Shown one piece after another: positions 16,711 to 25,967 of a DNA stretch of 64,000 bases (position 1 is its first letter; each line of letters opens with the position of its first letter). The notes beneath the pieces are model-generated. The model was not told the origin of the DNA, did not search any database, and was given only the letters and a program-made list of their open reading frames with translations. Both the position numbers and the translations under genes were made by a program. Origin of the DNA: Streptomyces sp. RKND-216 (lineage in GTDB: Bacteria > Actinomycetota > Actinomycetes > Streptomycetales > Streptomycetaceae); the NCBI RefSeq assembly GCF_004795255.1, contig NZ_SSBQ01000002.1:539001-603000 (forward strand), given 5' to 3'.

Positions 16711-17496
16711 ATGACAGATGACATGCGCGAGATCGTGCTCGGGATACTGGCCGCGGGCATCACAGCGGCTCTCGGCTGGTTCGCCCGCACGTACCTGTGG
16801 CGGCGCAGACTCCGCCGCAGACAGCGGTTCTACGGGCTGCTGCCGCACTCCGAGTGCCTGCTGGTGGTCAACCGCGATCCGGCCGCGGCCTCCTGGTCGG
16901 TGGCGCGACGCGACGTCTTCGCCCTGCTGGAGATCTCCGCCCTGATCAAGGACTGCGGAGCGCACGCCGACATCGTCACGCACGACACCGCGCTGCAGGG
17001 TTTCGGGGAGCGCACCGAGTTCTGCGTCGGCGGGCCCGCGTCCAACGCCCGCACGGCGGCGCACCTGCAGTCGCTCCTCCCCGGCGTCCTGGTGAACACG
17101 GACGCCGAACCGGGCCCCGGGCGGGCGGCGTTCACCGTCGGCGGCGAGCGGTACGTCATGGACAAGGGCGGCGCCGAACACGTGCTGCTGGCCCGGCTCA
17201 CCGCCGGCGGCGGCGAGGAGACCCGGCCGGTGTTCCTCATCGCCGGACAGACGGGCATCACGAACCAGGCGGCGGCGCGCTACCTGGCCCGCCACGAGAC
17301 GCGGCTGATCCGCAAGTACGCGCGGAAGGGCACATTCTGCCTGCTGCTGAAGGTGCTCAACTCCTCGGCCTACGGACCGGACGTGGTCGAGCTGGTCGGG
17401 GACGTGACGCGGGCGGCGACCACGCGCGCTCCCCGGCCGGCCGACGAGGAGCCGGTGGAAGAGCGCGAAGCTCAGTCGTCGGACAGTTCCGCGTAG
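16711..17496 (+). CDS. Conserved hypothetical protein with one N-terminal membrane segment
   Basis: 261 residues from ATG 16711. Residues 6-28 (REIVLGILAAGITAALGWFA) form a single hydrophobic helix followed by a strongly basic stretch (WRRRLRRRQR), predicting a membrane anchor with a cytoplasmic body. The body has an alternating beta/alpha character (LLVVNRDPAA, VFLIAGQTGITNQAAARYLA) without a motif I can name. Similar proteins are widespread in streptomycetes without assigned function. Its 3' end overlaps the convergent DUF6278-like gene by 25 bp. It lies divergently 111 bp from ggt. Confidence 0.75.
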   Translation: MTDDMREIVLGILAAGITAALGWFARTYLWRRRLRRRQRFYGLLPHSECLLVVNRDPAAASWSVARRDVFALLEISALIKDCGAHADIVTHDTALQGFGERTEFCVGGPASNARTAAHLQSLLPGVLVNTDAEPGPGRAAFTVGGERYVMDKGGAEHVLLARLTAGGGEETRPVFLIAGQTGITNQAAARYLARHETRLIRKYARKGTFCLLLKVLNSSAYGPDVVELVGDVTRAATTRAPRPADEEPVEEREAQSSDSSA

Positions 17497-17915
17497 AGCT
17501 GGGCGAGTTCGGGGGTGCCGGTGGCCGCCCACGCGCGGCCCTCCTCCAGCACGTCCACCTCGAGCCCGGACGGCAGGCGGACGATCGGCTGGCCGGTCTC
17601 CCACAGCTGCCAGGAGGAGCCGGGCACGGTCCGCACCAGCACCGTGCCCAGGTAGAGGCCGGCGTCGCTGCCGAGCCAGTTAGCGGCTTCCGTGTCGTCG
17701 CGCCACAGCGGGAAGAGCTGGTCGAGGGCGGCCAGCGACTCGGCGGAGTCGTCCAGTTCGACGCCGGCGCGTTCTGCGTGGTCACGCAGCAGCTCGCACT
17801 CCGAGAGCACCTCGGCGACACCCTCGGGGTCGTCGGAGAGCGCGTTCGCGAAGCCCGTGCCGTGCGGGGCGTCGCCGTGCCGCCTGCGCCAGTGCTCGAG
17901 GAATGGAATGTGCAT
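17472..17915 (-). CDS. Small conserved streptomycete protein, DUF6278-like
   Basis: 147 residues from ATG 17915. The acidic, soluble sequence (MHIPFLEHWRRRHG start; DDPEGVAEVLSECELLR; YLGTVLVRTVPGSSW) matches my recollection of the DUF6278 family, whose role is unknown. No cofactor or metal motif is visible. The 3' 25 bp overlap the convergent membrane-protein gene, a tail-to-tail overlap with no room for a terminator. The family name is from memory and should be checked by profile search; the gene itself is secure from codon bias and length. Confidence 0.75.
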   Translation of the reverse strand: MHIPFLEHWRRRHGDAPHGTGFANALSDDPEGVAEVLSECELLRDHAERAGVELDDSAESLAALDQLFPLWRDDTEAANWLGSDAGLYLGTVLVRTVPGSSWQLWETGQPIVRLPSGLEVDVLEEGRAWAATGTPELAQLYAELSDD

Positions 17916-18021
17916 ACCGCCAGCGTGTCACCCCGCGTGCGGTCTGCACCACAGGGCGCGCGGCCCGGGGCATCCGCCGGTAATCCCGCACCGCCCGCCC
18001 GCCGTCCGGGGGCGGGCGGTC

Positions 18022-18801
18022 TCAGAGCCCCAGGTCCACGACGACCGGGGCGTGGTCGGACGGCCCTTTGCCCTTGCGGGCCTCCCGGTCGACGTAGGCG
18101 TCCCGTACGGCCGAGGTGAACGGCGCGTTGCCGTACACCAGGTCGATGCGCATGCCGCGGTTCTTGGGGAAGCACAGCTGCCGGTAGTCCCAGTAGGTGA
18201 ACGGGTGGTCGTACTTCAGCGGCCGCGGGAAGACATCGGACAGGCCGGCGTCGCGCAGTGCGGCCAGCGCCGCCCGCTCCTCCTCCGTGACGTGCGTGGA
18301 ACCCTCGAAGGCGGCGACGTCGTAGACGTCTTCGTCGGTGGGGGCGACGTTGAAGTCGCCGAGCACGGCGTACGGCCGCGGCCCGGCGGCGTCCGGCTCG
18401 GCGGCCTTGCGCAGCGCCTCCAGCCACTGGAGCTTGTAGGCGAAGTGCGGGTGGCCCACCTCGCGGCCGTTCGGCACGTACACCGAGGTCACGCGCACGC
18501 CGTCGCAGGTGGCGGTGATCGCGCGGGCCTCCTGACCGCCGTCGTAGTCAGGGCCGCCGGGCAACCCGGGCACCGCGTCGGTCAGGCCCACGCGGGAGAG
18601 CACGGCCACGCCGTTCCACCGCCCCGAGCACAGGGTGGCCGACTCGTAACCCCGCTCGCGCAGCTCCGCGTCCGGGAAGGCGTCGGTGTCGCACTTGAGC
18701 TCCTGGAGGCACACCACGTCCGGCGCGGCGGACTCGAGCCAGTCCAGCAGACGGGGCAGGCGGGCCCCGACGGAGTTCACGTTCCAGGTGGCGATGCGCA
18801 T
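18022..18801 (-). CDS. xth: Exodeoxyribonuclease III / AP endonuclease
   Basis: 259 residues from ATG 18801. The exonuclease-endonuclease-phosphatase fold is clear: MRIATWNVNSVGARL (Asn of the metal site), VCLQELKC (catalytic Glu), YVPNGREVG, VLGDFNVAPTDEDVYD (Asp and Asn), RIDLVYG and the final SDHAPVV (Asp-His pair). The enzyme cuts abasic sites and resects 3' ends in base-excision repair. It starts 10 bp downstream of the MBL-fold gene on the same strand, so both may be co-transcribed. Confidence 0.93.
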   Translation of the reverse strand: MRIATWNVNSVGARLPRLLDWLESAAPDVVCLQELKCDTDAFPDAELRERGYESATLCSGRWNGVAVLSRVGLTDAVPGLPGGPDYDGGQEARAITATCDGVRVTSVYVPNGREVGHPHFAYKLQWLEALRKAAEPDAAGPRPYAVLGDFNVAPTDEDVYDVAAFEGSTHVTEEERAALAALRDAGLSDVFPRPLKYDHPFTYWDYRQLCFPKNRGMRIDLVYGNAPFTSAVRDAYVDREARKGKGPSDHAPVVVDLGL

Positions 18802-18811
18802 GCCCGCAAAC

Positions 18812-19477
18812 CTACCGCCCGGCACTGACGACGACGGAGTCGCCCGGTTCCAGCCGCGTGTGCGCGGCACCGCCGACACCGGGCCCGTCCGGGCCCAGCA
18901 TCCGCCCGTAGACACCGTGCGCGTTCTGCGAGAGCAGGCCGTCGTGCACGTCGTAGGCCAGCCGCGGCCGTACCTCGCGCAGGTAGTCGATGACCTCGGA
19001 GACCTTGCTCCACGGGGCGTGGACCGGCAGCAGCAACGTGTCCACCTCACGACCGGGCACGGTCAGGGCGTCCCCGGGGTGGAAGACGGCTCCGTCGACG
19101 ACGTAGCCCACGTTGGTGATGCGGGGGATGTCGGGATGAATGACCGCGTGCAGCTCGCCGTGCACCTCGACCTCGAACCCGGCGGCGTCGACCACGTCGC
19201 CGTGGCCGACGGTGTGGACCCGGCCGGGGAAGGCGCCGACGAGCTTCTCGGCGACGCTGCGGAGCGTCCAGATCTCGGCGGCGGGGTTGGCCTCCATCGC
19301 GGTGCGCAGCCGCCCGGCGTCGAAGTGGTCGGGGTGCTCGTGGGTGACCAGGACGGCGTCGGCGCCGAGCGCGGCGTCCTCCTCGGAGAAGCCGCCGGGG
19401 TCGATGACGAGGGTGCGGCCCTCCTTCGTCAGCCGTACGCAGGCGTGGCCCTTCTTCATCAGCTCCATGCGGGCCAT
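18812..19477 (-). CDS. MBL-fold metallo-hydrolase, UlaG-like
   Basis: 221 residues; MELMKKGHACVRL at the N-terminus and LVTHEHPDHFD (HxHxDH) are the metallo-beta-lactamase signature, followed by HPGDAL (Asp ligand) and a C-terminal His in the YDVHDGLLSQ region. The short form with a GHACVRL start is typical of the UlaG/YtkL-like branch, whose substrates are mostly unknown. ATG 19477 is preceded by GGGGCGG; an ATG three codons later is an alternative. It is followed after 10 bp by exonuclease III. Confidence 0.85.
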   Translation of the reverse strand: MARMELMKKGHACVRLTKEGRTLVIDPGGFSEEDAALGADAVLVTHEHPDHFDAGRLRTAMEANPAAEIWTLRSVAEKLVGAFPGRVHTVGHGDVVDAAGFEVEVHGELHAVIHPDIPRITNVGYVVDGAVFHPGDALTVPGREVDTLLLPVHAPWSKVSEVIDYLREVRPRLAYDVHDGLLSQNAHGVYGRMLGPDGPGVGGAAHTRLEPGDSVVVSAGR

Positions 19478-19561
19478 TGTGTACCGCCCCTCTGGTCCCG
19501 CACGTCCCGCATGCCGCGCACATCCCGCAGCCGCGCACGCCGCGCGGGATGTCGGCCGGTC

Positions 19562-20869
19562 TCAGACATCGCCCGGGCCGTCCTCGGGGGCGGTCTCCTC
19601 TCGGACGACGTCCCGGGCGACGGCGAAGGCGGCCCGCGCGGCGGGAAGGCCGCAGTAGACGCCGACGTGCAGCAGCACCTCGGTGATCTCCACCGGTGTC
19701 AGGCCGTTGCGCAGCGCGGCCCGCACGTGGAGGGCCAGCTCGTCGAGGTGGCCGCCGGCGGTGAGCGCGGTGAGGGTGACCACGGAGCGGGTGCGGCGGT
19801 CGATGCCCGGCCGGTCCCAGACCTCGCCCCAGGCGTAGCGGGTGGCGAAGTCCTCGAAGTCGCGTGTGACGTCGTCGGCCTCCGCCAGCGCGCGGTCCAC
19901 GAAGCCGTCGCCGAGCACCTCGCGCCGCACCTTGAGCCCCGCTTCGTACGGGTCGCGGCGTACGGCCGCGGAGGCGCCCGCCTCCAGTTCGGCGAGGGCC
20001 ACGGGCGGCGGCGGGGGCATCACCGGCCGCAGGGCCGGGGGCGCCCCCACCGGCTGCGGTCGGCCGGTGCCGCGCTGCGGCTCGCCGGGCGTCTCGTTGC
20101 CGAGGTGGGTGACGAGCAGGTCGGTGACGGCGGCGGGCTGCTCGACCGGCACCAGGTGGGAGGCGCCGGGCACCAGGGCGAGACGCGCGTCCGGGATGCC
20201 GGCGACCAGGGCGCGGGCGTCGGAGGGCGGTGTGACGCGGTCGTCGGCCCCGGCCACCACCAGGGCGGGCACGCCGATGCGGGGCAGGGCGTCGCGGATG
20301 TCGAACGCGGCCAGCGCCTCGCAGGCCGCGATGTAGCAGCCCGGGTCGGTGGTGCGGACCATCTGCACGGCCCAGTCGACGATCGCGGGCTGCGCGGTGG
20401 CGAAGCCCGGCGTGAACCAGCGCTCCGGGGTGCTGCGGGCCACCGGGTCCAGCCCGTTCGTACGGATCACCACGCCGCGCTGCCGCCAGGCGTCCGGGGT
20501 GCCGTAGCGCGGCGCGGAGGACAGCAGCGCGAGCGACGAGACGCGGTGCGGGTGGGCGAGGGCCAGTTCGGCGCCGACGGCGCCGCCGAGCGAGCAGCCG
20601 GCGTAAGCGAAGCGCTCCACCCCGAGGGCGTCGAGGGTGCCGATCAGCCGCTCGGCGAGTTCGGCCGCAGACAGGGCCGGGTGGGCGGGGGCGCCGCCGT
20701 GCCCGGGGAAGTCGAAGCGCAGTACCCGCCGGTGCCGGGTCAGCTCGGGGATCTGGCGATCCCACATGTGCCACGTCGCGCCGAGGGCGGGACCGAGGAC
20801 GATCAGCGGCGCGCCGTCAGGGCCGTCGGTCCGGTACTGGAGGGTCTTGGTCTCGCTCACCCGGGTCAC
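19562..20869 (-). CDS. pcaL: Fused 3-oxoadipate enol-lactonase / 4-carboxymuconolactone decarboxylase
   Basis: 435 residues from GTG 20869 (a second GTG three codons in is also possible). Residues 1-260 are an alpha/beta hydrolase with nucleophile GCSLGG, Asp in GADDRVTPP and His in GASHLVPVEQP, matching PcaD. After a Pro-rich linker, residues about 305-425 are a carboxymuconolactone decarboxylase domain ending HVRAALRNGLTPVEITEVLLH (PcaC). Such fusions are known in actinomycetes for the last steps of the protocatechuate branch. No other pca gene is in the window, so the rest of the pathway must be elsewhere or the enzyme has another role. Confidence 0.9.
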   Translation of the reverse strand: MTRVSETKTLQYRTDGPDGAPLIVLGPALGATWHMWDRQIPELTRHRRVLRFDFPGHGGAPAHPALSAAELAERLIGTLDALGVERFAYAGCSLGGAVGAELALAHPHRVSSLALLSSAPRYGTPDAWRQRGVVIRTNGLDPVARSTPERWFTPGFATAQPAIVDWAVQMVRTTDPGCYIAACEALAAFDIRDALPRIGVPALVVAGADDRVTPPSDARALVAGIPDARLALVPGASHLVPVEQPAAVTDLLVTHLGNETPGEPQRGTGRPQPVGAPPALRPVMPPPPPVALAELEAGASAAVRRDPYEAGLKVRREVLGDGFVDRALAEADDVTRDFEDFATRYAWGEVWDRPGIDRRTRSVVTLTALTAGGHLDELALHVRAALRNGLTPVEITEVLLHVGVYCGLPAARAAFAVARDVVREETAPEDGPGDV

Positions 20870-20938
20870 GGTATCGACCGCGCGGCGTGCCCCGCGCCCC
20901 GGGTGGCGGAGCTTCCCGGACGCGGTGCCGGGGCCCGG

Positions 20939-21502
20939 TCAGAAGCCGACGGTGGAGACGACGTAGACGCGGGGGCGTTTGTCGGGCGTGGTGTCGACGG
21001 TGATGCGCAGGTCGGGCGCGGGCGCGGGCTGCTCGTGCACCACGCCCGCGTAGGTGCGGCCGTCGGCGCGCAGGTCCCAGCCGACCCGCTCGGCCTGTTC
21101 CCGGCTGATGGCGACCTCGCCCTCGCGCAGCGCCTCGCGGTCGGTACCGACGTCGCGGAGGAAGCGTGCGAGGTTCTTCCAGGAGGTGCGGAACTGGACG
21201 TGCAGGCTGCTCTTCTCCCAGGCGTTGGACTCCCAGTAGGCCACGTAGCTGGAGCCCTTGGGGATCGGCACCTCGTAGACGCGTCGCTGCACCTTGCTGG
21301 GCCATTCGTAGTGCAGGTTGCTCAGGGCGGCCTCGCGCTGCTTGTTCTCGCCGCTGTCCCGGCTGACGAAGGCGGACTGCACCAGGTAGCCGGCGGGGAT
21401 CGCGATGAGCAGGACCACGACGCACAACGCCAGCACGCGGTGCTTGGGGCGGTGCGGGGGCCGGTCGGCGGGTGGGACGGCGGGCGGGGCGGTGGTTCTC
21501 AC
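20939..21502 (-). CDS. Hypothetical single-pass membrane protein linked to ROK kinase
   Basis: 187 residues from GTG 21502, which overlaps the TGA of the ROK gene as GTGA. A Pro-rich cytoplasmic head (residues 1-20) is followed by a membrane helix around residues 24-44 (VLALCVVVLLIAIPAGYLV) and a 140-residue exterior domain without cysteines or a recognised motif. The coupling to the sugar kinase suggests an accessory role in the same operon, but nothing in the sequence defines it. It is the last gene of the ABC transporter/ROK run. Confidence 0.78.
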   Translation of the reverse strand: MRTTAPPAVPPADRPPHRPKHRVLALCVVVLLIAIPAGYLVQSAFVSRDSGENKQREAALSNLHYEWPSKVQRRVYEVPIPKGSSYVAYWESNAWEKSSLHVQFRTSWKNLARFLRDVGTDREALREGEVAISREQAERVGWDLRADGRTYAGVVHEQPAPAPDLRITVDTTPDKRPRVYVVSTVGF

Positions 21503-22644
21503 TGGCCCACCGCCCGGCGGATGTTGTCGGCGGCGCGTTCGTAGCGTTCGTAGCGTTCCAGGCGGCGCCGGTTGGCGCGACGGAAGCGGCGGGCGACGAG
21601 CCGGGCGAGGTCGGCGGCGCCGACCATGCCGGCCTCGGGGCCGAGCTGTGCCTTGGCCAGCCGTGCCTCGGGGCGGTAGCCGCGTCCGGTGAGGTGGCGG
21701 CGGAAGGCGTCCCGGGCGGGCCCGATCAGCAGGTCGTCGGCGGCGCTGACGCCGCCGCCGATGACGAAGCAGGACGGGTCGAGGGCGGCGGCGAGGTTGG
21801 CGATGCCGATGCCGAGCCAGTGGCCGATCTCCTGGAGCAGTTCGACGCACATGGCGTCCCCGCGCCGGGCAAGGTCGGTGATGAGCGGGCCGGTGATCTC
21901 CTCCACCCGGCCACCGACCTCGTCGAGGATGCCGTAGGCGACCGGCGACTCGGCGGCGGCGAGTTCGCGGGCCTCGCGGACCAAGGCGTTGCCGGAGCTG
22001 TACTGCTCCCAGCAGCCGCGGTTCCCGCAGGGGCAGCGGTGGCCGGAGGGCACGACCTGCATGTGGCCGAACTCGCCGGCGACGCCGTACTTGCCGCGCT
22101 TGACCCGTCCGTCCTCCAGGATGGCGCCGCCGATCCCGGTGCCGAGGGTGATCATGACGAGGTGGTCCTCGCCTCGCCCGGCGCCGAAGCGCCACTCGCC
22201 CCAGGCGGCGGTGTTGGCGTCGTTGTCGACCATCACCGGCACGGCGAGGCGGGAGGTGAGGGCGTCCTTGAGCGGTTCGTCGCGCCAGGCGAGGTGCGGG
22301 GCGAAGAGCACGCGGGAACGGTCGGCGTCCACCCAGCCGGCGGCGCCGATGCCGACGGCGTGCACGTCGTGCCGGTCGGAGAGGTCCAGCACGAGTTCCG
22401 CGATGGTGTCCTCGACGACCTTGGGGCTCTTGGACTTGTCGGGGGTCTCGGTGCGCACCCGTTCCAGGATCTGCCCGTCGGCGTCCACCACCCCGGCCAT
22501 GACCTTGGTGCCGCCGATGTCGATGCCGACGGTGGGCACGCGGGGCGCGGAGTGCGGCGAGCGCCGTTCGCGGGTGCTGACCGTGCGCAGCGCGCTGGTG
22601 CCGGTGGTGGCACGCCGGTAGACGCGGTCGCCGCGGCTGCTCAC
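21499..22644 (-). CDS. ROK-family sugar kinase (glucokinase-like)
   Basis: 381 residues. VGIDIGGTKVMAGVVD is the ATP phosphate-binding motif, VDNDANTAAWGEW and GTGIGGAILEDG are the catalytic-Asp and phosphate 2 regions, and GHMQVVPSG followed by CPCGNRGCWEQ is the ROK zinc motif. There is no HTH, so this is a kinase and not a ROK repressor. About 38 residues precede the fold, longer than usual; no better internal start with a ribosome site was found. It lies 206 bp downstream of the ABC ATPase and is coupled to a membrane protein. It likely phosphorylates the sugar brought in by the adjacent transporter. Confidence 0.9.
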   Translation of the reverse strand: MSSRGDRVYRRATTGTSALRTVSTRERRSPHSAPRVPTVGIDIGGTKVMAGVVDADGQILERVRTETPDKSKSPKVVEDTIAELVLDLSDRHDVHAVGIGAAGWVDADRSRVLFAPHLAWRDEPLKDALTSRLAVPVMVDNDANTAAWGEWRFGAGRGEDHLVMITLGTGIGGAILEDGRVKRGKYGVAGEFGHMQVVPSGHRCPCGNRGCWEQYSSGNALVREARELAAAESPVAYGILDEVGGRVEEITGPLITDLARRGDAMCVELLQEIGHWLGIGIANLAAALDPSCFVIGGGVSAADDLLIGPARDAFRRHLTGRGYRPEARLAKAQLGPEAGMVGAADLARLVARRFRRANRRRLERYERYERAADNIRRAVGQ

Positions 22645-22850
22645 GGCCCGGCCTCCGGACCGCGGGCGGTGCGGGGGCGAGTGCGGGGCCGGCTGCGGCC
22701 CGGGCGGGGCGTGGTTGCGCGCACCTTCTCGTCTCGTCTCTGCCTGGTCACGGTGGTCTGTGGGCTGGGCGGACCGGCGCCCGGGTCAGCGCCTCCCGCG
22801 GCGGGCGCGCCGGGATCCCGGGCGGACGGTGCCCGCGGGAACCGATTGTG

Positions 22851-23636
22851 TCACGAGCGCTCCAGTTCGTGGCTGAGCTGCTCCAGTTCGCTGCCGCCCG
22901 CCATCTGGCGGGTCAGCTCGTCCAGGCTGATCGCGTCCCGGGCGTGGCTGCCGGCCATCTCACCCCGCTTGAGCAGCACGAACCGGTCCCCCACCAGGTA
23001 CGCGTGATGCGGGTTGTGGGTGATGAGGACCACGCCGAGGCCCTGGTCGCGGGCGGTGGCGACGTGCTTGAGCACCATCCCGGACTGCTTCACGCCGAGC
23101 GCGGCGGTGGGCTCGTCGAGGACGAGCACGCGGGCGCCGAAGTGCACCGCCCGGGCGATGGCGACGCACTGCCGCTCGCCGCCGGAGAGGGTGCCGATCG
23201 GCTGGTCGACGTCGCGCAGCGTGATGCCCATGCGGGCCAGCGCGTCGCGGGTGGTGCGGCGCATGGCGTCGACGTCCAGCCGGGCGAGGGGCCCACGGCC
23301 GCGCCGGGGCTCGGAGCCGAGGAAGAAGTTCCGCCAGACGGGCATCAGCGGGACGACGGCGAGGTCCTGGTAGACGGTGGCGATGCCGCGGTTCAGGGCC
23401 TCGCGGGGCGAGGCGAACCGGGTCTCCTCGCCGTCCACGAGCAGGGAGCCCGCGTCGTGGCCGTGCAGCCCGGAGACGATCTTGATCAGCGTGGACTTGC
23501 CGGCGCCGTTGTCGCCGAGCACGCAGGTGATCGCGCCCGCGCGGACCTGGAGCGACACTCCGGTCAGGGCGGTCACGTTGCCGTACGCCTTGTCGACAGC
23601 CCGCAGCTCGATCAGGGGCTGGTTCTCGGTGGTCAT
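22851..23636 (-). CDS. Sugar ABC transporter ATP-binding protein (single domain)
   Basis: 261 residues with Walker [11 protein letters not shown]-loop YQDLAVVP, signature LSGGERQ, Walker B VLVLDEP and switch His in ITHNPHH. It is a single nucleotide-binding domain, as in FrcA-type pentose/hexose importers, in contrast to the two-domain RbsA/XylG proteins; it would act as a homodimer. The gene starts one base before the stop of the upstream permease gene ends its reading (23638), so the three transporter genes are tightly coupled. Confidence 0.92.
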   Translation of the reverse strand: MTTENQPLIELRAVDKAYGNVTALTGVSLQVRAGAITCVLGDNGAGKSTLIKIVSGLHGHDAGSLLVDGEETRFASPREALNRGIATVYQDLAVVPLMPVWRNFFLGSEPRRGRGPLARLDVDAMRRTTRDALARMGITLRDVDQPIGTLSGGERQCVAIARAVHFGARVLVLDEPTAALGVKQSGMVLKHVATARDQGLGVVLITHNPHHAYLVGDRFVLLKRGEMAGSHARDAISLDELTRQMAGGSELEQLSHELERS

Positions 23637-23637
23637 G

Positions 23638-24690
23638 TCAGCTCGCCTCCGCCCGTTTGCGGATCCACGCGTTGAGCAGGGTGGCGAGCAGCAGCATCGC
23701 CCCCAGGAAGAACTTGAACCAGTCCGGGTCCCACTGGGCGTAGACGATGCCCTTGCTGGTCATGCCGAAGATGAACGCGCCGACGGCGGCGCCCACCGCG
23801 GAGCCGTAGCCGCCGGTGAGCAGGCAGCCGCCGATGACGGCGGCGGCGATGTAGATCAGCTCGTTGCCGACGCCCTCGGAGGACTGGACGACGTCGTAGT
23901 TGAAGAGCAGGTGCTGTCCGGAGATCCAGGCGGCGAAGGCGACGCCGAGGTACAGGCCGATCTTCGTGCGGGACACGGGGACGCCGACCGCGCGGGCGGC
24001 GGGGGCGTTGCCGCCGACGGCGAAGACCCAGTTGCCGGCGCGGGTGCGCAGCAGGATCCAGGTGGCGACGGCGACCAGCGCGAACCACCACAGGATGGTG
24101 ATCGGGAAGTCCACGCCGAACAGGGTGAGCTGGGAGGCGAAGACGGCGTGCGCGGAGTCGAAGCCCTCCATGTCGGCGATGCTCCGGGTGGAGACGGTGC
24201 CGCTGATCAGCTTGGTGAGGCCCAGGTTGAGGCCGGTGAGCATGAGGAAGGTGCCGAGCGTGATGATGAAGCTGGGCAGCTTGGTGCGGGTCAGCGTCAG
24301 CCCGTTGAAGGCGCCGAACGCGAGGGTGACCAGCAGCGAGACGCCGGCGCCGACCCAGACGTTGGCCGTCATCTGGTAGCTGAACTGCGAGGACACCAGC
24401 GCGGAGGTGGCGACCATGACGCCCGCGGAGAGGTCGAACTCGCCGCCGATCATCAGCAGCGCGACCGGCACCGCCATGATCCCGATGGTCGACGAGGCGT
24501 ACAGCACGGTGGACAGGCTGGCCGCCCGCAGGAAGCTGTCGGCGACGAGGGCGAAGAACACGAAGACGGCGACCGCACCCATCACCGCGCCCAGCTCCGG
24601 GCGGCTCATCAGCCGGCGCGGCAGCGAGCGGGCCCGCAGCAGGGCGTCCTCGTCCGTCTTGTCCGGAACGGGAAGCGGGGCAGCCGTCAC
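23638..24690 (-). CDS. Sugar ABC transporter permease (RbsC/XylH-like)
   Basis: 350 residues from GTG 24690, overlapping the TGA of the binding-protein gene as GTGA. It has 8-10 hydrophobic segments and the family stretches [34 protein letters not shown] and [21 protein letters not shown], the conserved cytoplasmic loop that contacts the ATPase. The branched-chain/ribose permease fold acts as a homodimer. Together with the neighbouring lipoprotein and ATPase it forms a complete carbohydrate importer. Confidence 0.92.
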   Translation of the reverse strand: MTAAPLPVPDKTDEDALLRARSLPRRLMSRPELGAVMGAVAVFVFFALVADSFLRAASLSTVLYASSTIGIMAVPVALLMIGGEFDLSAGVMVATSALVSSQFSYQMTANVWVGAGVSLLVTLAFGAFNGLTLTRTKLPSFIITLGTFLMLTGLNLGLTKLISGTVSTRSIADMEGFDSAHAVFASQLTLFGVDFPITILWWFALVAVATWILLRTRAGNWVFAVGGNAPAARAVGVPVSRTKIGLYLGVAFAAWISGQHLLFNYDVVQSSEGVGNELIYIAAAVIGGCLLTGGYGSAVGAAVGAFIFGMTSKGIVYAQWDPDWFKFFLGAMLLLATLLNAWIRKRAEAS

Positions 24691-25721
24691 CGGGTACCCC
24701 GCTTGGTGTACTTCTCCAGTTCGGGGACGTCCTCGGGGGTGACGATCTGCGGGCCGGTGAGCACCGGGCGGCCGCCGCCGAGCACGTCGTCGTTGTAGAG
24801 CCGGAGCCACATCAGGTCGACCGCCTCGTAGCCCTGGAGGTAGGGCTGCTGGTCGACGGCGAAGCGGATCGTACCGTCCTTGAGGCCGTCGACGACCTGG
24901 GCGTTGAGGTCGAAGGTCGCGACCTCGGCCTTGCTGCCGGTCTGGTCGATGGACTTCGCGGCGGTGGCGGCGAACGGGGCCCCGAGCGCGACGACGGAGT
25001 CGATCTTCTCGTCCGACTGGAGCTTGGCGGAGATCGACGACTCCACCGACGGCATGTTGGTGCCCTCCACGTAGAGCCGGTCGATCTCGCCGTCGAAGGT
25101 GTTCTCGACGCCGGTGCAGCGCTGGTCGAGTCCCACATTGCCCTGCTCGTGGACCACGCACAGAGCCCGCTCACGGCCGCGGGCGTTCAGCTCCTCGCCG
25201 ACCGCCTCGCCGGCGACGACCTCGTCCTGACCGATGTGGGTGAGGGCGCCGAACTCCTCGTACCGGTCCTGCCCGGAGTTGATGGTGATCACCGGTATGC
25301 CGGCCTTCGTGGCCCGGCGCACGACGTCCTTCATCGCCTCCGGTTTGGCGAGGGTGACGATCAGGCCGTCCACCCGCTTGTCGACCATGGACTTCACCAG
25401 CTGCGCCTGGCGGCCGGCGTCCTTGTCGTGGGCGTAGAGGAACTCGATGTTGTCCTTGCGGGCGGCCATCTCGGCGCCGTTCTGCACGATGTCCCAGAAG
25501 GTGTCGCCGTCACCGGAGTGGGTCACCATGGCGACCTTCCAACGCGGCGTGTTCACGGCGGACCCGCCGCCCTCCAGGGCCTGCTCCCGCCGTTCCTCCG
25601 CCTGCTTGCCGCCCGTGCTGCTGCACCCGGCGAGTCCTGCGACGACGACGGCCGCCATGGCCGCTCCGGCGACCCGGGCCCACCCGGCACGCCTGCGGCG
25701 GCGCTGCTCCACCCTGGACAC
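24687..25721 (-). CDS. Sugar ABC transporter substrate-binding lipoprotein
   Basis: 344 residues from GTG 25721, with AGGAGGTG about 11 bases upstream; a GTG at 25733 would bury that site. A basic n-region (RRRRRAGWAR), hydrophobic segment and lipobox LAGC predict lipid anchoring at the membrane. The mature part has the periplasmic-binding-protein-like fold of the ribose/LacI-type class (MVTHSGDGDTFWDIVQNG, VDGLIVTLAKPEAM, GIPVITINSG, VVALGAPFAATAA, TFDLNAQVVDGL). The ligand is probably a pentose, hexose or polyol; the sequence does not decide. It heads the operon permease-ATPase-ROK-membrane protein. Confidence 0.92.
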   Translation of the reverse strand: MSRVEQRRRRRAGWARVAGAAMAAVVVAGLAGCSSTGGKQAEERREQALEGGGSAVNTPRWKVAMVTHSGDGDTFWDIVQNGAEMAARKDNIEFLYAHDKDAGRQAQLVKSMVDKRVDGLIVTLAKPEAMKDVVRRATKAGIPVITINSGQDRYEEFGALTHIGQDEVVAGEAVGEELNARGRERALCVVHEQGNVGLDQRCTGVENTFDGEIDRLYVEGTNMPSVESSISAKLQSDEKIDSVVALGAPFAATAAKSIDQTGSKAEVATFDLNAQVVDGLKDGTIRFAVDQQPYLQGYEAVDLMWLRLYNDDVLGGGRPVLTGPQIVTPEDVPELEKYTKRGTR

Positions 25722-25967
25722 GCGTAGATCCACCTCCTGTGACCTGGTCCGCGGGCCGTGGGGGGCGCCCGGCGGACTTCCCGGCAAGTATCGGCCACCG
25801 GTGCCCGGCGGGCGGACACCGGGTCCTGCGCCCGTACACTCCAGCGGCAGCCGACCGTCCCGTCAATGGTCCGGGCGGGCCGGGCTCGGACCGGCCACGG
25901 CAGCGAACGGCACACCGGTGCCGGGGCACCGGTTCCGGGGAGTCGCGGCCTCGGGCGGCGCGGGCCC

